The notes under the pieces were generated by a model, which did no database searches, was not told the DNA's origin, and worked only from the letters and a program-made list of their open reading frames with translations. This document shows positions 62,790 to 64,000 of a DNA stretch of 64,000 nucleotides, piece after piece. The stretch covers positions 43,321 through 107,320 of the forward strand of contig NZ_LR723674.1 in NCBI RefSeq assembly GCF_902502825.2, given 5' to 3'. The stretch is from Pseudorhizobium flavum (GTDB taxonomy: Bacteria; Pseudomonadota; Alphaproteobacteria; Rhizobiales; Rhizobiaceae). A program made the translations under genes and the position numbers. Position 1 is the stretch's first letter. Each line of letters begins with the position of its first letter.

Positions 62790-64000
62790 GCAATTTTGAG
62801 CAGGTCCAGATAATCATTCAGGTCGGCGGGTGTGCCAATACCGTGCATGGCTTGGGATCCAATCTCATAAACGCCGATTTGGCTCCCGCGCCGGCAAAGA
62901 TAATTGTAGACCGGGCAGACATAGAACTCATTGTTTGATCTGTCGTTGGCGGTGATCATGTCGAGGGCGGCGTCGATGAAATCGCCAGTACGGCGGAAAT
63001 AATAGATTCCCACCGTCGCAAGGTCGGAAATTGCAACTTTTTCCCGGACCTCGTCGACACGGCCATTGTCGTTTATGCGAGCGAAGGACCATTTTGGATC
63101 GCGATCGGGATCACGAAAGCACAAAATTGATCCATCAAGTGCCCGATCCATAGCGTCCTTTATGAAAGCGCTGCAGTCGAAATCGACAATCTGATCGCAG
63201 TTGGCAATCATCAGGGGTGCCTCGAGATCGAGATGGCTTCGTGCCGTAAGAACGGTGCATGCGGCGCCCTCGGTAACAAAATCTATGGGCGAGAAAGATA
63301 TATCGCCGCGACGCATCAGGTTTTCAACGACAGCTGGTTCCGCCTCAAGATGGTCGCGGCGCGCAATTAAGATAAACCGGCCGCCATCAACGCGCAGGTT
63401 GTCCATGACTCGTTCGATCATTGTAACGCCATCGACATCAATGAACGGCTTCGGTTTTGCGTAGCCGGCCTGCGAAAAGCGGCTACCAAGGCCTGCCATG
63501 GGAATGACAACCTGGACAGAAGGGCCAGGCTGTGAAAGTGCCGCCAGACGTCCCTGATTTTCGGCCTGATAGAGTTCAATTCGTTTCGGCGAATAGAATG
63601 AGACGTAGCTTTCAGCAGGAATCTCAAACTGCATGATCCTGCCGCCAGACAGAATGACCTCGTTGAGAACTGAGGAGAGATAGTACTTGCCGCCGACCGG
63701 ATCGGATTTCAGGAGGCAATCCTGAGCCCAGCGGACGAAGCTGCTGCCTTTGTGGAAGTAGTAGTATCCGGCGATAGCCTTGCGGCTAAGTACCCGCTTC
63801 TCTGCTGTCTCTACAACACGACCGTCGGCATCCTCTCTGATATAGGACCAGCGTGGGTGAACGGAAGGGAAGGTGACGACGCCGGCCTCAGCTTCGGAGT
63901 GGCGGAAGGAATCAGCAATGGCGCCCATATTTGCATCGATGACCTGATCACCATTACAGATGACGAGAGGCTGGTCATCATCGATATGGTCAATAGCCAT
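62786..64000 (-). CDS. Tandem sugar nucleotidyltransferase (cut by window edge)
   Basis: At least 404 residues; the frame is open to the right edge. The ATG at 64000 is probably internal, because the first visible residues (DDQPLVICNGDQVIDAN) correspond to the middle of a nucleotidyltransferase domain. A second full domain starts near residue 160 with VQVVIPMAGLGSRFSQAGYAKPKP, the GxGxRF-x-K signature, and repeats the same metal-binding segment as LMIANCDQIVDFD. It probably activates a sugar phosphate with a nucleotide, for glycan synthesis. Confidence 0.82.
   Translation of the reverse strand: MAIDHIDDDQPLVICNGDQVIDANMGAIADSFRHSEAEAGVVTFPSVHPRWSYIREDADGRVVETAEKRVLSRKAIAGYYYFHKGSSFVRWAQDCLLKSDPVGGKYYLSSVLNEVILSGGRIMQFEIPAESYVSFYSPKRIELYQAENQGRLAALSQPGPSVQVVIPMAGLGSRFSQAGYAKPKPFIDVDGVTMIERVMDNLRVDGGRFILIARRDHLEAEPAVVENLMRRGDISFSPIDFVTEGAACTVLTARSHLDLEAPLMIANCDQIVDFDCSAFIKDAMDRALDGSILCFRDPDRDPKWSFARINDNGRVDEVREKVAISDLATVGIYYFRRTGDFIDAALDMITANDRSNNEFYVCPVYNYLCRRGSQIGVYEIGSQAMHGIGTPADLNDYLDLLKIA

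Overview
This window looks like part of a plasmid, or a plasmid-like secondary replicon, from an alphaproteobacterium, most likely of the Rhizobiales. The support is an RPA-family replication initiator followed by iterons, a ParA with a small partner, a Ti-type traA relaxase/helicase next to a recognisable oriT, a TraG/TraD pair, a MucR/Ros-type zinc-finger regulator, and IS elements of the IS3 and IS256 families. No rRNA, tRNA or CRISPR array was seen.

Layout. 1-9 kb: a flippase cut by the window edge, IS debris, a divergent lipocalin/transmembrane-regulator pair, an MNT-HEPN gene split by an IS3-family insertion, and a GT4 glycosyltransferase. 8.7-46 kb: a surface-polysaccharide and type I secretion island. 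It holds gmd and rmd (GDP-D-rhamnose synthesis), Wzm/Wzt-type ABC export genes, several GT4 glycosyltransferases, a coiled-coil methyltransferase, an acyltransferase, a PrtD/PrtE-type type I exporter, two LuxR-type regulators, a MucR-type and an XRE-type regulator, and nine proteins with DUF4214 modules. 46-57.6 kb: plasmid backbone (repA, iterons, an IS256 insertion, parA and partner, traG-traD, a NYN-domain gene, oriT, traA). 57.6-64 kb: an Rmf/CrpP-like small protein, a FecR protein with a long Gly-Asn repeat tail, a VapBC-type toxin-antitoxin pair, and sugar nucleotidyltransferase-like genes running off the right edge.

How the parts may work together (inference). Gmd and Rmd supply GDP-D-rhamnose; the GT4 enzymes build a rhamnan-like chain; the methyltransferase may cap it and set its length; the C-terminal domain of Wzt may recognise the cap and, with Wzm, export the chain. 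This gene set resembles the D-rhamnan (A-band/common antigen) locus of Pseudomonas aeruginosa. The DUF4214 proteins lack Sec signal peptides, several carry RTX repeats, and they surround the only type I exporter, so they are probably exported by it. DUF4214 also occurs inside the cytoplasmic methyltransferase, which suggests that the module recognises the polysaccharide and tethers secreted proteases, adhesin-like proteins and beta-helix proteins to it. No TolC-type outer-membrane protein, mating-pair-formation (trb/virB) cluster or luxI is present in the window, so those functions would have to come from elsewhere.
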